Source: Candidatus Gastranaerophilales bacterium (GTDB lineage Bacteria > Cyanobacteriota > Vampirovibrionia > Gastranaerophilales > Gastranaerophilaceae). Taken from it: a stretch of DNA of 64,000 nt. The stretch is taken from the NCBI GenBank assembly GCA_947584965.1, contig CANPWQ010000002.1, forward strand, positions 1 through 64,000, written 5' to 3'. Below are positions 16,744-26,305 of the stretch, piece after piece. The notes below the pieces were generated by a model that worked only from the letters and a program-made list of their open reading frames with translations, searched no databases and had not been told where the DNA came from. Each line of letters opens with the position of its first letter. The first letter of the stretch is position 1. The position numbers were made by a program, and so were the translations under genes.

Positions 16744-17547
16744 TTACACCTCATCATTATTTAAAGCATTTAATCTGCCCAAATAAATCCCTCTCTTGGA
16801 TGTCTTTATAAAGTCAGTTAACCTTAATATATTTTTATCATTCGGATACATTTCTTCAAGTTCTTTTACAACATTAGAAAGTGTTGTTTTTCTTGCTTCA
16901 ATTAATCTGTATGCTTCTCTTATGTTTTTAATTTCTTCGGATGAAAATCCGCGTCTTTTTAACCCTACAACGTTAGGCCCGTGCAATACGGCAGGTGCGC
17001 TTGCTGCTTTTGCAAAAGGCGGTATATCCATTCTTGCAGCCGAAAATCCTGATATTATTACATATTCGCCAATTCTTATATTTTGGTGATATACGCTCAT
17101 TCCGCCTAAAAATGCACATTTGCCTACGTGAACATGCCCGCCGATTGTTGCTAAGTTAGCAAATATAGCTTCATCTTCAACAACGCAGTTATGTGCAACA
17201 TGGCTTGACGCCATAAACAAACATTTATCACCGACTTTTGTAATTGCCCCGTCTTCGCCTGCGGCTCTGTTTATAGTTACATATTCTTTTATTATACAAT
17301 TCTTACCTATTACTGCTTTTGTTTTTTGTCCTTTATAGCTTAAGTCTTGCGGTGCCGTTCCTAAACTTGCAAACGGATATATTGTTGTTCCCTCGCCGAT
17401 TTCGCAATTTTCCAAATAAGCATTTGCTATTATTTTTACGTTTTCACCCAAAACTACATTATCACCGATTATAACATTCGGCCCTATTTCGCAGCTTGCA
17501 GGTATTACCGCATTATCAGATATTATTGCCGTTTTATGTATTGTCAT
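16744..17547 (-). CDS. lpxA: UDP-N-acetylglucosamine acyltransferase LpxA
   Basis: Transfers the 3-hydroxyacyl chain from ACP to UDP-GlcNAc, first step of lipid A synthesis. 267 residues. The N-terminal two thirds form a left-handed beta helix of hexapeptide repeats (e.g. ISDNAVIPASCEIGPNVIIG). The catalytic histidine lies in 'MASSHVAHNCVVEDEAIFAN', and the C-terminal helical domain with 'NVVGLKRRGFS' matches the family's 'G.N..GL.RRGF' block. Follows fabZ by nine bases in the operon. Confidence 0.96.
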   Translation of the reverse strand: MTIHKTAIISDNAVIPASCEIGPNVIIGDNVVLGENVKIIANAYLENCEIGEGTTIYPFASLGTAPQDLSYKGQKTKAVIGKNCIIKEYVTINRAAGEDGAITKVGDKCLFMASSHVAHNCVVEDEAIFANLATIGGHVHVGKCAFLGGMSVYHQNIRIGEYVIISGFSAARMDIPPFAKAASAPAVLHGPNVVGLKRRGFSSEEIKNIREAYRLIEARKTTLSNVVKELEEMYPNDKNILRLTDFIKTSKRGIYLGRLNALNNDEV

Positions 17548-17556
17548 ATTTTTCTC

Positions 17557-18009
17557 CTATTGTTTTTCAAGCATTGAAAACATTAAATCTGCTTCAACCG
17601 CCAAGTGTCCGTCTACAAAACCCTTTGCATGTACTTTAGCAACGGGACCTTTTACTTTTATAAGCTCTGACTCAATTTCAAACTTATCTCCGGGAATAAT
17701 TTGTTTTCTAAATCTTACCCCGTCAATACCTGCATATAAGAATAATTTATTTTTATACTCGGGCAGCGGAACCAAACACCCTGCCGAAACCTGAGCCATT
17801 GCTTCCAATTGTAAAACCCCCGGCATTACGGGATTATTCGGAAAATGTCCCGTAAAAAACGCTTCATTTACCGTTAAATTTTTATACCCTTTACAATATT
17901 TTCCCGGTAAACATTCCGTTATTCTGTCTACCAATATAAAAGGATATCTGTGCGGAATTAAATCCATTATTCCTTTAATGTCAAATTGAAGTACTTGTTC
18001 TTCCGTCAT
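17557..18009 (-). CDS. fabZ: 3-hydroxyacyl-ACP dehydratase FabZ
   Basis: Hot-dog fold dehydratase of fatty acid elongation, 150 residues. 'PHRYPFILVDRITE' is the family signature, and the catalytic pair is in 'FTGHFPNNPVMPGVLQLEAMAQ' (His of GHFP and Glu of LEAM; only part quoted as motif). Overlaps lpxC at a single base (stop/start junction), so translation is coupled. FabZ and LpxA/LpxC compete for the same 3-hydroxyacyl-ACP, and a common operon lets the cell balance lipid A and phospholipid. Confidence 0.96.
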   Translation of the reverse strand: MTEEQVLQFDIKGIMDLIPHRYPFILVDRITECLPGKYCKGYKNLTVNEAFFTGHFPNNPVMPGVLQLEAMAQVSAGCLVPLPEYKNKLFLYAGIDGVRFRKQIIPGDKFEIESELIKVKGPVAKVHAKGFVDGHLAVEADLMFSMLEKQ

Positions 18010-18815
18010 TATGCCTCCATTATTAATTTATTTTTTAAGTCTTTTGCTACCAAACAATGAACGGTATGTCCCGCTTCTTTTACGATTATCTCGCCTTTAA
18101 AATTAAGAATATTACAGCCTGCAAGGTAAAAATCACCGATTAAATCAAGGATTTTATGTTTTATCGGTTCATATTCAGTATTCAATTCCGTTGTATAGCC
18201 GTCTTGAGTTAAACCTACGGTATTTTCAATACTTGCACCAAGCGCATAACCTGCCTTTTGATACATTTCAAGCTCTGATAAATACCCGAAAGTCCTTGCG
18301 TTTGTTATTTCATCTATATTATTTACATCTAAAGAGCTCCAGCGGTTCTTTAAATCTTTATGTTTAAAATTTACACCGTATGTTACGTTTAAACTGTCTG
18401 ATGGCAATACTATTAAATGTGTTTTGCCGTTTAAGTATACTATAGGCTCTTTTATTGTACATTGTGCTTCATCGGGATTATTTACCCCTGCATTTTTAAA
18501 TGCTTCTGCCCATTTTTTTGAGCTTCCGTCAAGTATCGGCAATTCATAATGAGTTAAATAAACATCAAGCGCATTAATTTTACATATAGCGCAAGCCGCC
18601 ATAAAGTGTTCTATAAGCATTATTTTAACTTCACTGTTTCCTATAACAGTGCAATGCTCGGTAGATAGTATATTATCAATATCCGCTTTAACCGTTTTTC
18701 CCATATAGTGAAAGCGAATGCCTTTTTCTTCGGACGGGCATACCCTTGTTTCAGACTCACAGCCCGTCATTAGAGCAATTGATTTTAATACGACCTCTTT
18801 ATTTACGGTTGACAT
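18009..18815 (-). CDS. lpxC: UDP-3-O-acyl-N-acetylglucosamine deacetylase LpxC
   Basis: Zinc deacetylase and committed step of lipid A synthesis. 268 residues, somewhat shorter than the 305 of enteric LpxC. Zinc ligands are visible as His in 'MLIEHFMAA' and as His and Asp in 'IKHKILDLIGDF'; the catalytic histidine is in 'GHTVHCLVAKDL'. 'NARTFGYLSELEMYQKAGYA' is also conserved. It is a stand-alone protein, not the LpxC-FabZ fusion seen in Bacteroidetes. Four bases separate it from lpxD. Confidence 0.96.
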   Translation of the reverse strand: MSTVNKEVVLKSIALMTGCESETRVCPSEEKGIRFHYMGKTVKADIDNILSTEHCTVIGNSEVKIMLIEHFMAACAICKINALDVYLTHYELPILDGSSKKWAEAFKNAGVNNPDEAQCTIKEPIVYLNGKTHLIVLPSDSLNVTYGVNFKHKDLKNRWSSLDVNNIDEITNARTFGYLSELEMYQKAGYALGASIENTVGLTQDGYTTELNTEYEPIKHKILDLIGDFYLAGCNILNFKGEIIVKEAGHTVHCLVAKDLKNKLIMEA

Positions 18816-18819
18816 ATTA

Positions 18820-19908
18820 TTAATCCTTTAATAAATGCTCATAATCTTTAAACTTAATAACAAGTTCTTCCGCTTTTTTCATATTTTTCATTTGTTTAAT
18901 GAAATCTTTTCTGGGCATAGCAGGTGCGCCGATAAGTATTGATTTTTCGGGGAAACTTCTTGTTATTCCCGCTTTTGCCATAACAATTGAGTCGCTGCCT
19001 ATTTCAATATGGTCAGCCATACCGACTTGTCCTGCTATAACAACACGGTCGCCTATCTTACAGCTTCCCGCAATACCCACTTGAGAAACAATCATACAGC
19101 CTTTACCGATTTTGCAATTATGTCCGATTTGAACAAGATTATCTATTTTTGTCTGCTCGCCTATTACGGTATTTTCTATTGTTCCTTTATCAATACAAGT
19201 ATTTGCACCTATTTCAACATCATCTTCAATAACAACAGAGCCGACAGAGGGGATTTTAAATATCTTTTGGTCGGTATTATCCTGTTTTACCTTACCTTCT
19301 TCCCTCGCATTTTCAACATTATTGGGGTTCTCGGTAACAAAGCTGAAACCGTCAGCCGCAATGCTGACTCCGTGTTGAAGAATAACTCTGTTTCCGATTA
19401 TTGCATTATCTCCGATATTACATCCTGCGTGAAACAGGCAGTTTTCACCTATTTGAACACTGCGTCCGATATATGTATTAGCAAGTATTTTTGTATTTTT
19501 TCCGACTGATACGTTCCGTGAAATAACTACATTCGGCCCGATTGATACATTCTCGCCGAGTTTTGCCGTAGGATGTATTGTTGCGCTCGGATGAACACCT
19601 ATTGTGCTATCCGGTGGCATATAAAACAAATGAAGTAATTTCATCATAGCTAAACGGGGACGCTCTGCTTCAATTGTTGAAATCATCTCCGATGTAACAC
19701 CTATCGGAACCAGCGCAGCTTTTGCTTTTGTTTTTGACAAATTTTCTATCTCATCTTCATTTAAAGCAAGCGCTAAAGTATTTTCATCAGCTAATAACGG
19801 AGGTCCTAACCTTGATATTTTTACATCCTCCAGCTTGGTCAAAATACCGCCAACAATTTCAGATATTTCTTCAAGTGTATATTCCCGCATTGTATCTATA
19901 TCCCTCAT
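18820..19908 (-). CDS. lpxD: UDP-3-O-acylglucosamine N-acyltransferase LpxD
   Basis: Third lipid A enzyme: adds the second 3-hydroxyacyl chain to UDP-GlcN. 362 residues: N-terminal uridine-binding domain (1-105), hexapeptide-repeat beta helix (about 108-320), C-terminal helix. The catalytic histidine is in '[20 protein letters not shown]', and '[11 protein letters not shown]' matches the conserved GAD/GFG region. The annotated ATG has AGAGGAA eight bases upstream; an alternative ATG six codons in would give MREYTLEE. First gene of the operon lpxD-lpxC-fabZ-lpxA-M29 peptidase. Confidence 0.95.
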   Translation of the reverse strand: MRDIDTMREYTLEEISEIVGGILTKLEDVKISRLGPPLLADENTLALALNEDEIENLSKTKAKAALVPIGVTSEMISTIEAERPRLAMMKLLHLFYMPPDSTIGVHPSATIHPTAKLGENVSIGPNVVISRNVSVGKNTKILANTYIGRSVQIGENCLFHAGCNIGDNAIIGNRVILQHGVSIAADGFSFVTENPNNVENAREEGKVKQDNTDQKIFKIPSVGSVVIEDDVEIGANTCIDKGTIENTVIGEQTKIDNLVQIGHNCKIGKGCMIVSQVGIAGSCKIGDRVVIAGQVGMADHIEIGSDSIVMAKAGITRSFPEKSILIGAPAMPRKDFIKQMKNMKKAEELVIKFKDYEHLLKD

Positions 19909-19968
19909 AATTATATTCCTCTTTTGATTATATTTATTGTAATACGAGGGCGGGAAAATTACAATTTT

Positions 19969-20181
19969 TTATTCAAAATCAAATAAATCTTTTACTTTTA
20001 TATTAAGATTATCAGCTATAATTTTTAATTTTGATACCGTTATATCAGTTTGTGCTGTTTCTACCAAACTTATCATTGAACGAGAAATACCGTTTACCCC
20101 TAAATCATCTTGAGTTAAATTTTTACTTGTTCTTATCTTTTTCAAGTGTTTTGCAAATTTTTGTAAATATTCCTTGTCCAT
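19969..20181 (-). CDS. Short XRE-family helix-turn-helix regulator
   Basis: Seventy-residue protein that is almost only a Cro/C1-type DNA-binding domain: 'LKKIRTSKNLTQDDLGVNGI' then 'SRSMISLVETAQTDITVSKL'. Divergent from the 84-residue gene at 20247, with repeated motifs in the 65-base gap, so it probably controls that pair including itself. Ends 60 bases from the lpxD start on the same strand and might feed into the lpx operon. Confidence 0.88.
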   Translation of the reverse strand: MDKEYLQKFAKHLKKIRTSKNLTQDDLGVNGISRSMISLVETAQTDITVSKLKIIADNLNIKVKDLFDFE

Positions 20182-20190
20182 TTAATTATT

Positions 20191-20231
20191 GTTAGTTATA
20201 CTAGCATTAATCACAACTAATCACACTAGCA
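20191..20231. promoter_or_regulatory. Candidate operator between divergent XRE gene and its neighbour
   Basis: The intergenic region holds taatcac twice, starting at 20208 and 20218, exactly one helical turn apart. It also holds ACTAGCA twice (20200-20206 and 20225-20231), and an inverted pair TTAGTT (20192-20197) / AACTAA (20215-20220). Such arrays are typical of sites for small C1-like repressors. The AAGGAG ribosome site of the plus-strand gene follows directly. Confidence 0.5.
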
Positions 20232-20246
20232 AAGAAGGAGTGTAAT

Positions 20247-20501
20247 ATGAAAAAGAACAATAATGTAAACCTTAGTGAACGTGCCTCTGAAATCGGTATT
20301 AAACTTGAACGTGTTTCTACCCTTATGGTTTTTATGGAAAGATCGCTTGAAGGCGAAGTTGAAATTGAGCAAAAAAAATTAGTCAGTTTAAGTTATACAA
20401 TTAATGATTACTTATCTGAAATCACCAAAAAATTTGATGAACTGGAACGTATAATTAATAATGAATATGAAAACGACAAGGAGATTAATGAGGATGAATA
20501 A
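20247..20501 (+). CDS. Small acidic coiled-coil protein beside an XRE regulator
   Basis: Eighty-four residues, no membrane segment, helical with likely coiled-coil (about 15-75). Strong AAGGAG ribosome site. Divergent from the XRE gene and sharing its operator region, so it is probably regulated by it. Size and arrangement recall small phage- or toxin-antitoxin-type pairs, but the sequence shows no toxin motif. I do not recognise the family. Confidence 0.7.
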   Translation: MKKNNNVNLSERASEIGIKLERVSTLMVFMERSLEGEVEIEQKKLVSLSYTINDYLSEITKKFDELERIINNEYENDKEINEDE

Positions 20502-20513
20502 AAATTTCTGCCC

Positions 20514-21059
20514 TTAATATATTACCGTTTCCGGTTTACCTGTTTTTGGGTCTGTTGCCGTAAGTTTCAATTGCGGTGATGTTCCAAATGTTGTTAATAT
20601 TTTTATTCTTATACTTTCTTGAGGCTGTAATATGCCAACAGCTACATCAATTTTGTAATTTTCACATTCTTTTTCTATTTTATTTCTTTTTAAATGTCCT
20701 TTTATTGCTGCAATAGGAGTACCCAATACCCCTGCTACCCAGCCAACGCCTAAAGTAAACAATCCCAAAGGTCCCATAACTATCCATAATCTGCCGATTG
20801 ATTTTTTCGCCCCTTCTTCATTTGCATTAAACGCTACTGTACCACTTATTCCGTTTATTACTTGTGCATTTTTTATTTCAATATTTTCTCTTGATTGATT
20901 TGTTATTATATATTCATAAGCTAAGTATTTCTTTTTTAATTCGGATTTTAATATTAACTCTTCTCTTTTTACCGATAAACCATCATTTATAACTGCAAAA
21001 CATGTATTTTGAATTAAAAATAAAATTAAAATTAAAAATAATGATAATACTTTTTTCAT
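20514..21059 (-). CDS. Secreted/membrane-anchored protein of unknown function
   Basis: 181 residues. N-terminal signal peptide 'MKKVLSLFLILILFLIQNTCFA'. After a beta-rich section (30-90) comes a glycine-rich hydrophobic segment (residues about 95-120, MGPLGLFTLGVGWVAGVLG) that can span a membrane, then a basic stretch and another beta-rich part. It lies 20 bases downstream of rfaE2 on the same strand. A periplasmic or outer-membrane-associated role is likely from the signal peptide; nothing more can be said. Confidence 0.7.
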   Translation of the reverse strand: MKKVLSLFLILILFLIQNTCFAVINDGLSVKREELILKSELKKKYLAYEYIITNQSRENIEIKNAQVINGISGTVAFNANEEGAKKSIGRLWIVMGPLGLFTLGVGWVAGVLGTPIAAIKGHLKRNKIEKECENYKIDVAVGILQPQESIRIKILTTFGTSPQLKLTATDPKTGKPETVIY

Positions 21060-21079
21060 ACTTCTCTTTCTGTTTTTAA

Positions 21080-21541
21080 TTACTTTCTCATTTTTTCAAT
21101 AATTGAAGTGGTGGATTTACCCTCTACAAATGTTATAAACTCTATTCTGCCTCCGTTTTCCATTATACCTTTTGCCTCGGGCAAAGTTTCAACGGTATAA
21201 TCCGCCCCTTTTGTATGAACATCGGGTTTTATTTGAAGCAGTAAATCTAACGGCGAATCTTCATCAAACAAAACAACATAATCTACGCTTCTTAACGCGC
21301 TTAATACCTCCGCTCTGTCATTTTCATTATTTATCGGACGCCCCTCTCCTTTTATGCTTTTTACAGACTTATCGGAATTTAACGCTACTATCAATACATC
21401 GGCAAAACTTTTTGTTTTTTCCAAATACCTTACATGCCCGACATGAAGTATATCAAAGCACCCGTTTGTTGTTACTATGGTTTTGCCCTCCGAGCGCAAT
21501 GTATTTATTAAATTATCCAATTCACTTCTTTTGACTAACAT
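21080..21541 (-). CDS. rfaE2: D-glycero-beta-D-manno-heptose 1-phosphate adenylyltransferase
   Basis: Makes ADP-D-glycero-D-manno-heptose, precursor of the heptosyltransferase reaction in LPS core synthesis. 153 residues, corresponding to the C-terminal half of HldE. The nucleotidyltransferase signature is 'TTNGCFDILHVGHVRYLE' (HxGH), followed by 'VALNSDKSVKSIKG', 'GRPINNENDRAEVLSAL' and 'KGADYT'. Its kinase partner (rfaE1) is not in the window. GGAG precedes the ATG and directly follows a terminator hairpin (21552-21577). Confidence 0.93.
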   Translation of the reverse strand: MLVKRSELDNLINTLRSEGKTIVTTNGCFDILHVGHVRYLEKTKSFADVLIVALNSDKSVKSIKGEGRPINNENDRAEVLSALRSVDYVVLFDEDSPLDLLLQIKPDVHTKGADYTVETLPEAKGIMENGGRIEFITFVEGKSTTSIIEKMRK

Positions 21542-21551
21542 TTTTCTCCAA

Positions 21552-21577
21552 AAAAGCGGAGAATAAACTCCGCTTTT
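21552..21577 (-). terminator. Rho-independent terminator after the SurA/PpiC-like gene
   Basis: Ten-base perfect inverted repeat aaaagcggag / ctccgctttt with a six-base loop, followed on the minus strand by five or more T. It lies five bases past the stop of the peptidyl-prolyl isomerase gene and ends immediately before the ribosome site of rfaE2, so rfaE2 needs read-through or would be attenuated here. Confidence 0.85.
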
Positions 21578-21581
21578 ATCG

Positions 21582-22730
21582 TTATTTCTTTCCTTGTCCT
21601 TGAGATGCAGGCTGATTAAATGTTTCCTGCATTTGAGGATTATCTTTTGCCACTTCCTTTATTTTCTTTTGCAAATTATCGGGATTATAATCTTCATTAT
21701 AAAATTCAATTTTTGCATTTTGTCTTAATTCTTCAATTTTATTTTTTAATATATCAACTTTATCTTGGCTTTCAAGATAGTTAATTATTTCTTTTTTTGT
21801 TTGTTCAAATGAATATATGCCTGCCTCTGCTCTATCGGTTACTTTAATTATATGATATCCGTATGGTGTTTGGATAACTTCGCTTATTGTATTAGGCTGC
21901 ATTGAAAATGCTTTTGACGCAAACGGTTCAACCATTTCGTCTTTAGAAAAGAATCCTAAATCTCCGCCTTTTACTGCGCTAACGCTGTCTTGTGAGTTTT
22001 CTTTTGCTATTTTCGCAAATGATGACGGTGAATTTTTTACCTTTTTATATAATTCTTGCGCCTTTTGTTTTAAAGATTGCATTTCTTCTTCTGTTTTTTT
22101 GTTTAATTCTTCTTCGGTTAAATCTTTATTTTCTTCATGAAGTTTTGCTTTTATCTGCTCGGGATTTGCCGAAATCAATATGTGTGAAGCTCTTACGCGC
22201 TCCGGATATTTGAATTTATCCTGATTTTCATTATAATATTTTTTTGCTTCCGCTTCGCCTATTGATACCATTGCAATAGAATCAACGAATTTTTTTAATT
22301 TTATTTCTTCTTCCAAATCCTGTTCAAATTTTGAATAATTTACTCCGTTTGATTTTAATACCTGCATAAATTGTTCTTTTGTTCCGAACTTACTTATTAT
22401 ATCCTTTGCCGCTTTATCCAGTTCTTCTTTTGATACGGCAATTTTTCTTTTTGCCATTTCGTCATTTAATAACGCTTTTACCATTAATTCTGATACGACT
22501 TTTTCTTTCATCATTAATGCAAATACATTGTTCGGGTCATTTTTTAAATCTATTCCCATTTGAGAAAACATGTTATTTGACGTAACGGTTTCATACGCTT
22601 TATCAAAATCATTTTTTGTAATTACGGTATTATTTACTTTTATTAAATTTTCTTCGTTCTTTTTAAATGTGCAGCCGCTAAATACAATGATTGCCAGCAT
22701 TGCTATTAAGGCTATTTTTACTTTTTTCAT
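21582..22730 (-). CDS. SurA/PpiC-type peptidyl-prolyl isomerase lipoprotein
   Basis: Periplasmic folding chaperone. Lipoprotein signal peptide with lipobox 'IVFSGC' (Cys about residue 20). N-terminal SurA-like chaperone helices (about 30-170) are followed by a parvulin domain (about 178-300) with 'RASHILISANPEQ', 'GGDLGFFSKDEMVEPFASKA' and 'TPYGYHIIKVTDR'. The loop between has an expanded acidic helix rich in E and K. It ends with a Q/P/G tail. 382 residues. Transcribed behind mfd with 19 bases between; a strong terminator follows. Confidence 0.9.
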   Translation of the reverse strand: MKKVKIALIAMLAIIVFSGCTFKKNEENLIKVNNTVITKNDFDKAYETVTSNNMFSQMGIDLKNDPNNVFALMMKEKVVSELMVKALLNDEMAKRKIAVSKEELDKAAKDIISKFGTKEQFMQVLKSNGVNYSKFEQDLEEEIKLKKFVDSIAMVSIGEAEAKKYYNENQDKFKYPERVRASHILISANPEQIKAKLHEENKDLTEEELNKKTEEEMQSLKQKAQELYKKVKNSPSSFAKIAKENSQDSVSAVKGGDLGFFSKDEMVEPFASKAFSMQPNTISEVIQTPYGYHIIKVTDRAEAGIYSFEQTKKEIINYLESQDKVDILKNKIEELRQNAKIEFYNEDYNPDNLQKKIKEVAKDNPQMQETFNQPASQGQGKK

Positions 22731-22748
22731 ATTTTCTCCTTAGATTTT

Positions 22749-25700
22749 TTAACCTTTATTATTTGGATTATAATCATATCCTATCTTTAATATATGATAA
22801 AATAAATTAGACAGAATGTTAAATAATTCTTCAAAATTAAAGTAAGCTCTGTTCAAAATTAATATGCCGATGCCCTCACTGCAACTGTTTGGGGCAGGTG
22901 AATATTTTATATATTTCGTAATATTTTTATCAGCCTTCGCTGAAATTATATTCCATTCACCTTTTGATAAGTTTGTATAAATTCTTATATTTGAGTCTGC
23001 TTCACGAATTAAAGATATTCCAGCTTGCGAGGCAAGAAGTCTTAAATTAACAAGTTTGATTAAATTTTCAACAGGTTCTGACATTTTGGAAAATCTGTCT
23101 TTCCATTCCGATTTTATTGCCTCTAATTCCGCAATTGATTTTACATCCGCTAAACGCTTATATTCTATCATTTTTTGTTCTTTTGAACCTGCCCAATCGT
23201 CGGGGATATATGCGGTTATATTTATATCAACAATTGCAGGCTTTTGAGTCTTTGTTTCTCCGTTTTGGATTTCATTTATTGCGTCTTCCAATAATTGACA
23301 GTACGTATCAAAACCTACATTTACCATTTGCCCGTGCTGTTTTGTACCGAGTATATTTCCGACTCCGCGTATTTCTATATCACGCATTGCAATTTGATAT
23401 CCGCTCCCTAGCGTAGTAAATTCTTTTATATATTTCAATCTTTTTATGGCGTCAGAGGTTAATTTTTTTGCTTCCTTATACAAACACCAGCAATATGCCT
23501 GCCTGTCGGTTCTGCCTACTCTGCCTCGTATTTGATACAGCTGAGCAAGCCCGAATTTATCCGCGTCATATACTATCATTGTATTTGCATTAGGTATATC
23601 AAGCCCTGATTCTATTATAGTTGTACAAAGCAGAACATCATATTCACGGTTTAAAAAGTCCGTCATTATTGTTTCCAATTGACTTTTATCCATTTGCCCA
23701 TGCGCAACCGCAAGTCTTATATTCGGAAGCAAGGTCTTTAATTGTTGGGCATACTCATATATACTTTCGACTCTGTTATATAAGAAAAATACCTGCCCCT
23801 CGCGCTCTATTTCATAATTTATTGCATTTTTTATTACACTGTCTTTATATTCGCAGACATAAGTCTTAACGGGCAGTCTGTTTGTCGGTGCCGTGTTTAT
23901 TAAGCTCATATCTTTTATCCCCGACAGCGACATATATAATGTTCTGGGGATAGGAGTTGCCGACATCGTCAATATATCAATATTTTTCTTTAACCGCTTT
24001 AATTTTTCCTTATGAGAAACTCCGAATTTATGCTCCTCATCTATTACAAGCAGTCCTAAATCTTTAAATTGAACATCATCCTGCAAAAGCCTGTGAGTAC
24101 CTATTATTACATCAATTTCGCCTAAAATAAGTTTTCTTAGCGTTTCTTTTTGCTCTTTCGGGCTTTTAAATCTTGATATAAAGTCCACACGCACGGGGAA
24201 CGGTTTAAATCTTTCCGATATCGTTTGAAAATGCTGCATTGCAAGTATTGTAGTAGGTACAACAACTGCTGCCTGCTTAGAGGACATTACGGCTTTAAAT
24301 ATTGCACGGATTGCCACTTCCGTTTTACCAAACCCTACATCTCCGCATATTAACCTGTCCATAGGTTTTTCCGCTTCCATATCGGCTTTTGTTTCTTCTA
24401 TTGCTTTCATTTGGTCGGGAGTTTCCGTATATATAAACGAATCCTCCATTTCATACTGCCATATAGTATCGGGTTCAAAAGCATATCCTTGCGACAGCTT
24501 TCTAAGTGCATATAAATTTATTAAATCCTGCGCAACATCTTCAACGGCCTTTTTAACCTTTGTTTTTGTATTATTCCAGTCGCTTCCGCCCATTTTAGAT
24601 AGTGGCGGCATTATATTACCCGAACCGCGGTACCTGCATAGCATATTTATTTGCTCGGCAGGAATATGCAGTTTATCTCCGTGCGCATATTCAAGCGTTA
24701 AATAATCTTTTTCTTCACCGTCTATTGTCTGCTTTGTTAATCCTTTAAATATCCCTATTCCATGCACCATGTGTACGATATAGTCACCCTCTTTAATATC
24801 ATTCAGGGTTTCAATAAAATCCGCATTTTCCCGTTTATAGTTATATCTTATTCCCGTTATTTCTTTTGAACGCTTATTAAAAAACTCCTTATCCGTTATA
24901 ATTATTAATTTGCAATCATCTATAATTGAACCTGCATAAGATATGTTATCCGTTATATATACGCTTCGTTTTTCGGGATTATTGTATTGATAAGGGATTT
25001 CATCTTCTTTTAATATCTCTTCTATCCTGTTTTTATAATCTGTTGTAATAATTATGGTAAAGTTTTCTTTTAATTTATCTTGAATAAATTTTGTAATTTC
25101 GCGGATGTCAGCACCAAAATACGGAATTAACTCTGTTTTTAACTCTAAATTTATATCAAAATCTTCCGATATAAAGTTATCAAAGTATATTTTTTCCCGT
25201 CCGCTTAATGTTGTTAAAAATTCTTTTAAACCTAAATGCGATTGATTAGGCAATGGCAGGCATAAATTTGTTTTTATATTTTCCTCATACTGTTTTTTTA
25301 GGTTCTCATCCGTCTGCTCATATCTTGATTTAAATTGGGTATAATCATCAAAAACAAAAATAAATTCATTTGATATTAACTGCGCAATAGTACCTAAATC
25401 AGCATTAAATAATGTTTCATAATACTCAATTCCCTCAAAATATGTTTGATTTTTTAAATCTTCAAGCATTTCAAGCATATTTTCATTGTCTTTATCAACG
25501 GATTTTTCAATTTTTTTATATGAATTTTCATTTAAAATAAACTTATAAACAGGCTGTAATACGGCTTTTTCGGTTTTCTTTATGCTTTTTTGAGTGCTGT
25601 TATCAAATATTCTTATATCAGTTACCGTATCACCCCAAAGTTCAATTCGGACGGGGTATTCACTTAAAGGAAAAACATCAAGAATATCTCCGCGCAAGCT

Positions 25701-26207
25701 GAATTCTCCTATATCCGCCGCAAGTGTTTTCCTTTTATAGCCCATTTTTATCAGCTTTTCTGCCAGTTGTGATGTATTTATTTCATCATTTATATTTATT
25801 GTTATATCGTTAGCCGAAAAATATTCCCTATCGGGAAATCGCTCAAACAGAGCTTTAGACGGCAGTATTATTACCTGCTCTTTTTCTTGATTTGAAAGTA
25901 TTTGTATCTGTTTTGCATATTTATACAAATTTTTTGAATTTGTATCATATATTGAACCGTCCTGATATGGAAATATATCTGCTTCAATATTAAACAGACA
26001 GCGCAAATCACTGCGGTATTTTAATGCGCTTTGCTCGGTTTCTGTTATAAAAACAATTTTTTTATTATTCTTAATCAGTAATTGAGATAAAATTATTAAT
26101 TTTGCACAGTTTGTGAGCCCGCTTAAAACAAAAGATGACTTTTTATTTATCAACGCGGTTATTTTTTCACTGTATTCACAATTAAGATTTTTTATAAATT
26201 CTTTCAT
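22749..26207 (-). CDS. mfd: Transcription-repair coupling factor Mfd
   Basis: Removes RNA polymerase stalled at DNA damage and recruits UvrA. 1,152 residues, full length. Order: UvrB-like N-terminal domain (about 1-330), degenerate second domain, RNA-polymerase interaction domain around 474-550 ('GDYIVHMVHGIGIFKGLT'), RecG-like translocase with Walker A 'GDVGFGKTEVA' near 622, DEEH near 722, 'MSATPIPRTLYMSLSG', 'GRVGRTDRQAYCW', and the C-terminal TRCF domain (about 980-1090). The protein begins 98 bases from a divergent secreted-protein gene. Confidence 0.97.
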   Translation of the reverse strand: MKEFIKNLNCEYSEKITALINKKSSFVLSGLTNCAKLIILSQLLIKNNKKIVFITETEQSALKYRSDLRCLFNIEADIFPYQDGSIYDTNSKNLYKYAKQIQILSNQEKEQVIILPSKALFERFPDREYFSANDITININDEINTSQLAEKLIKMGYKRKTLAADIGEFSLRGDILDVFPLSEYPVRIELWGDTVTDIRIFDNSTQKSIKKTEKAVLQPVYKFILNENSYKKIEKSVDKDNENMLEMLEDLKNQTYFEGIEYYETLFNADLGTIAQLISNEFIFVFDDYTQFKSRYEQTDENLKKQYEENIKTNLCLPLPNQSHLGLKEFLTTLSGREKIYFDNFISEDFDINLELKTELIPYFGADIREITKFIQDKLKENFTIIITTDYKNRIEEILKEDEIPYQYNNPEKRSVYITDNISYAGSIIDDCKLIIITDKEFFNKRSKEITGIRYNYKRENADFIETLNDIKEGDYIVHMVHGIGIFKGLTKQTIDGEEKDYLTLEYAHGDKLHIPAEQINMLCRYRGSGNIMPPLSKMGGSDWNNTKTKVKKAVEDVAQDLINLYALRKLSQGYAFEPDTIWQYEMEDSFIYTETPDQMKAIEETKADMEAEKPMDRLICGDVGFGKTEVAIRAIFKAVMSSKQAAVVVPTTILAMQHFQTISERFKPFPVRVDFISRFKSPKEQKETLRKLILGEIDVIIGTHRLLQDDVQFKDLGLLVIDEEHKFGVSHKEKLKRLKKNIDILTMSATPIPRTLYMSLSGIKDMSLINTAPTNRLPVKTYVCEYKDSVIKNAINYEIEREGQVFFLYNRVESIYEYAQQLKTLLPNIRLAVAHGQMDKSQLETIMTDFLNREYDVLLCTTIIESGLDIPNANTMIVYDADKFGLAQLYQIRGRVGRTDRQAYCWCLYKEAKKLTSDAIKRLKYIKEFTTLGSGYQIAMRDIEIRGVGNILGTKQHGQMVNVGFDTYCQLLEDAINEIQNGETKTQKPAIVDINITAYIPDDWAGSKEQKMIEYKRLADVKSIAELEAIKSEWKDRFSKMSEPVENLIKLVNLRLLASQAGISLIREADSNIRIYTNLSKGEWNIISAKADKNITKYIKYSPAPNSCSEGIGILILNRAYFNFEELFNILSNLFYHILKIGYDYNPNNKG

Positions 26208-26305
26208 TCGTCAATTTTAAAACTTAAATTTAAAATTATCAATTATATATATGATGTAAGTGCGAATAAGAAATAATATACTAAAAAAATAAAAGGGAGT
26301 ATTGT

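Noticed and set aside
18009-18815. LpxC-FabZ fusion as found in some phyla
   Set aside because: There is a clear stop and a separate start at the junction; the two proteins are distinct.
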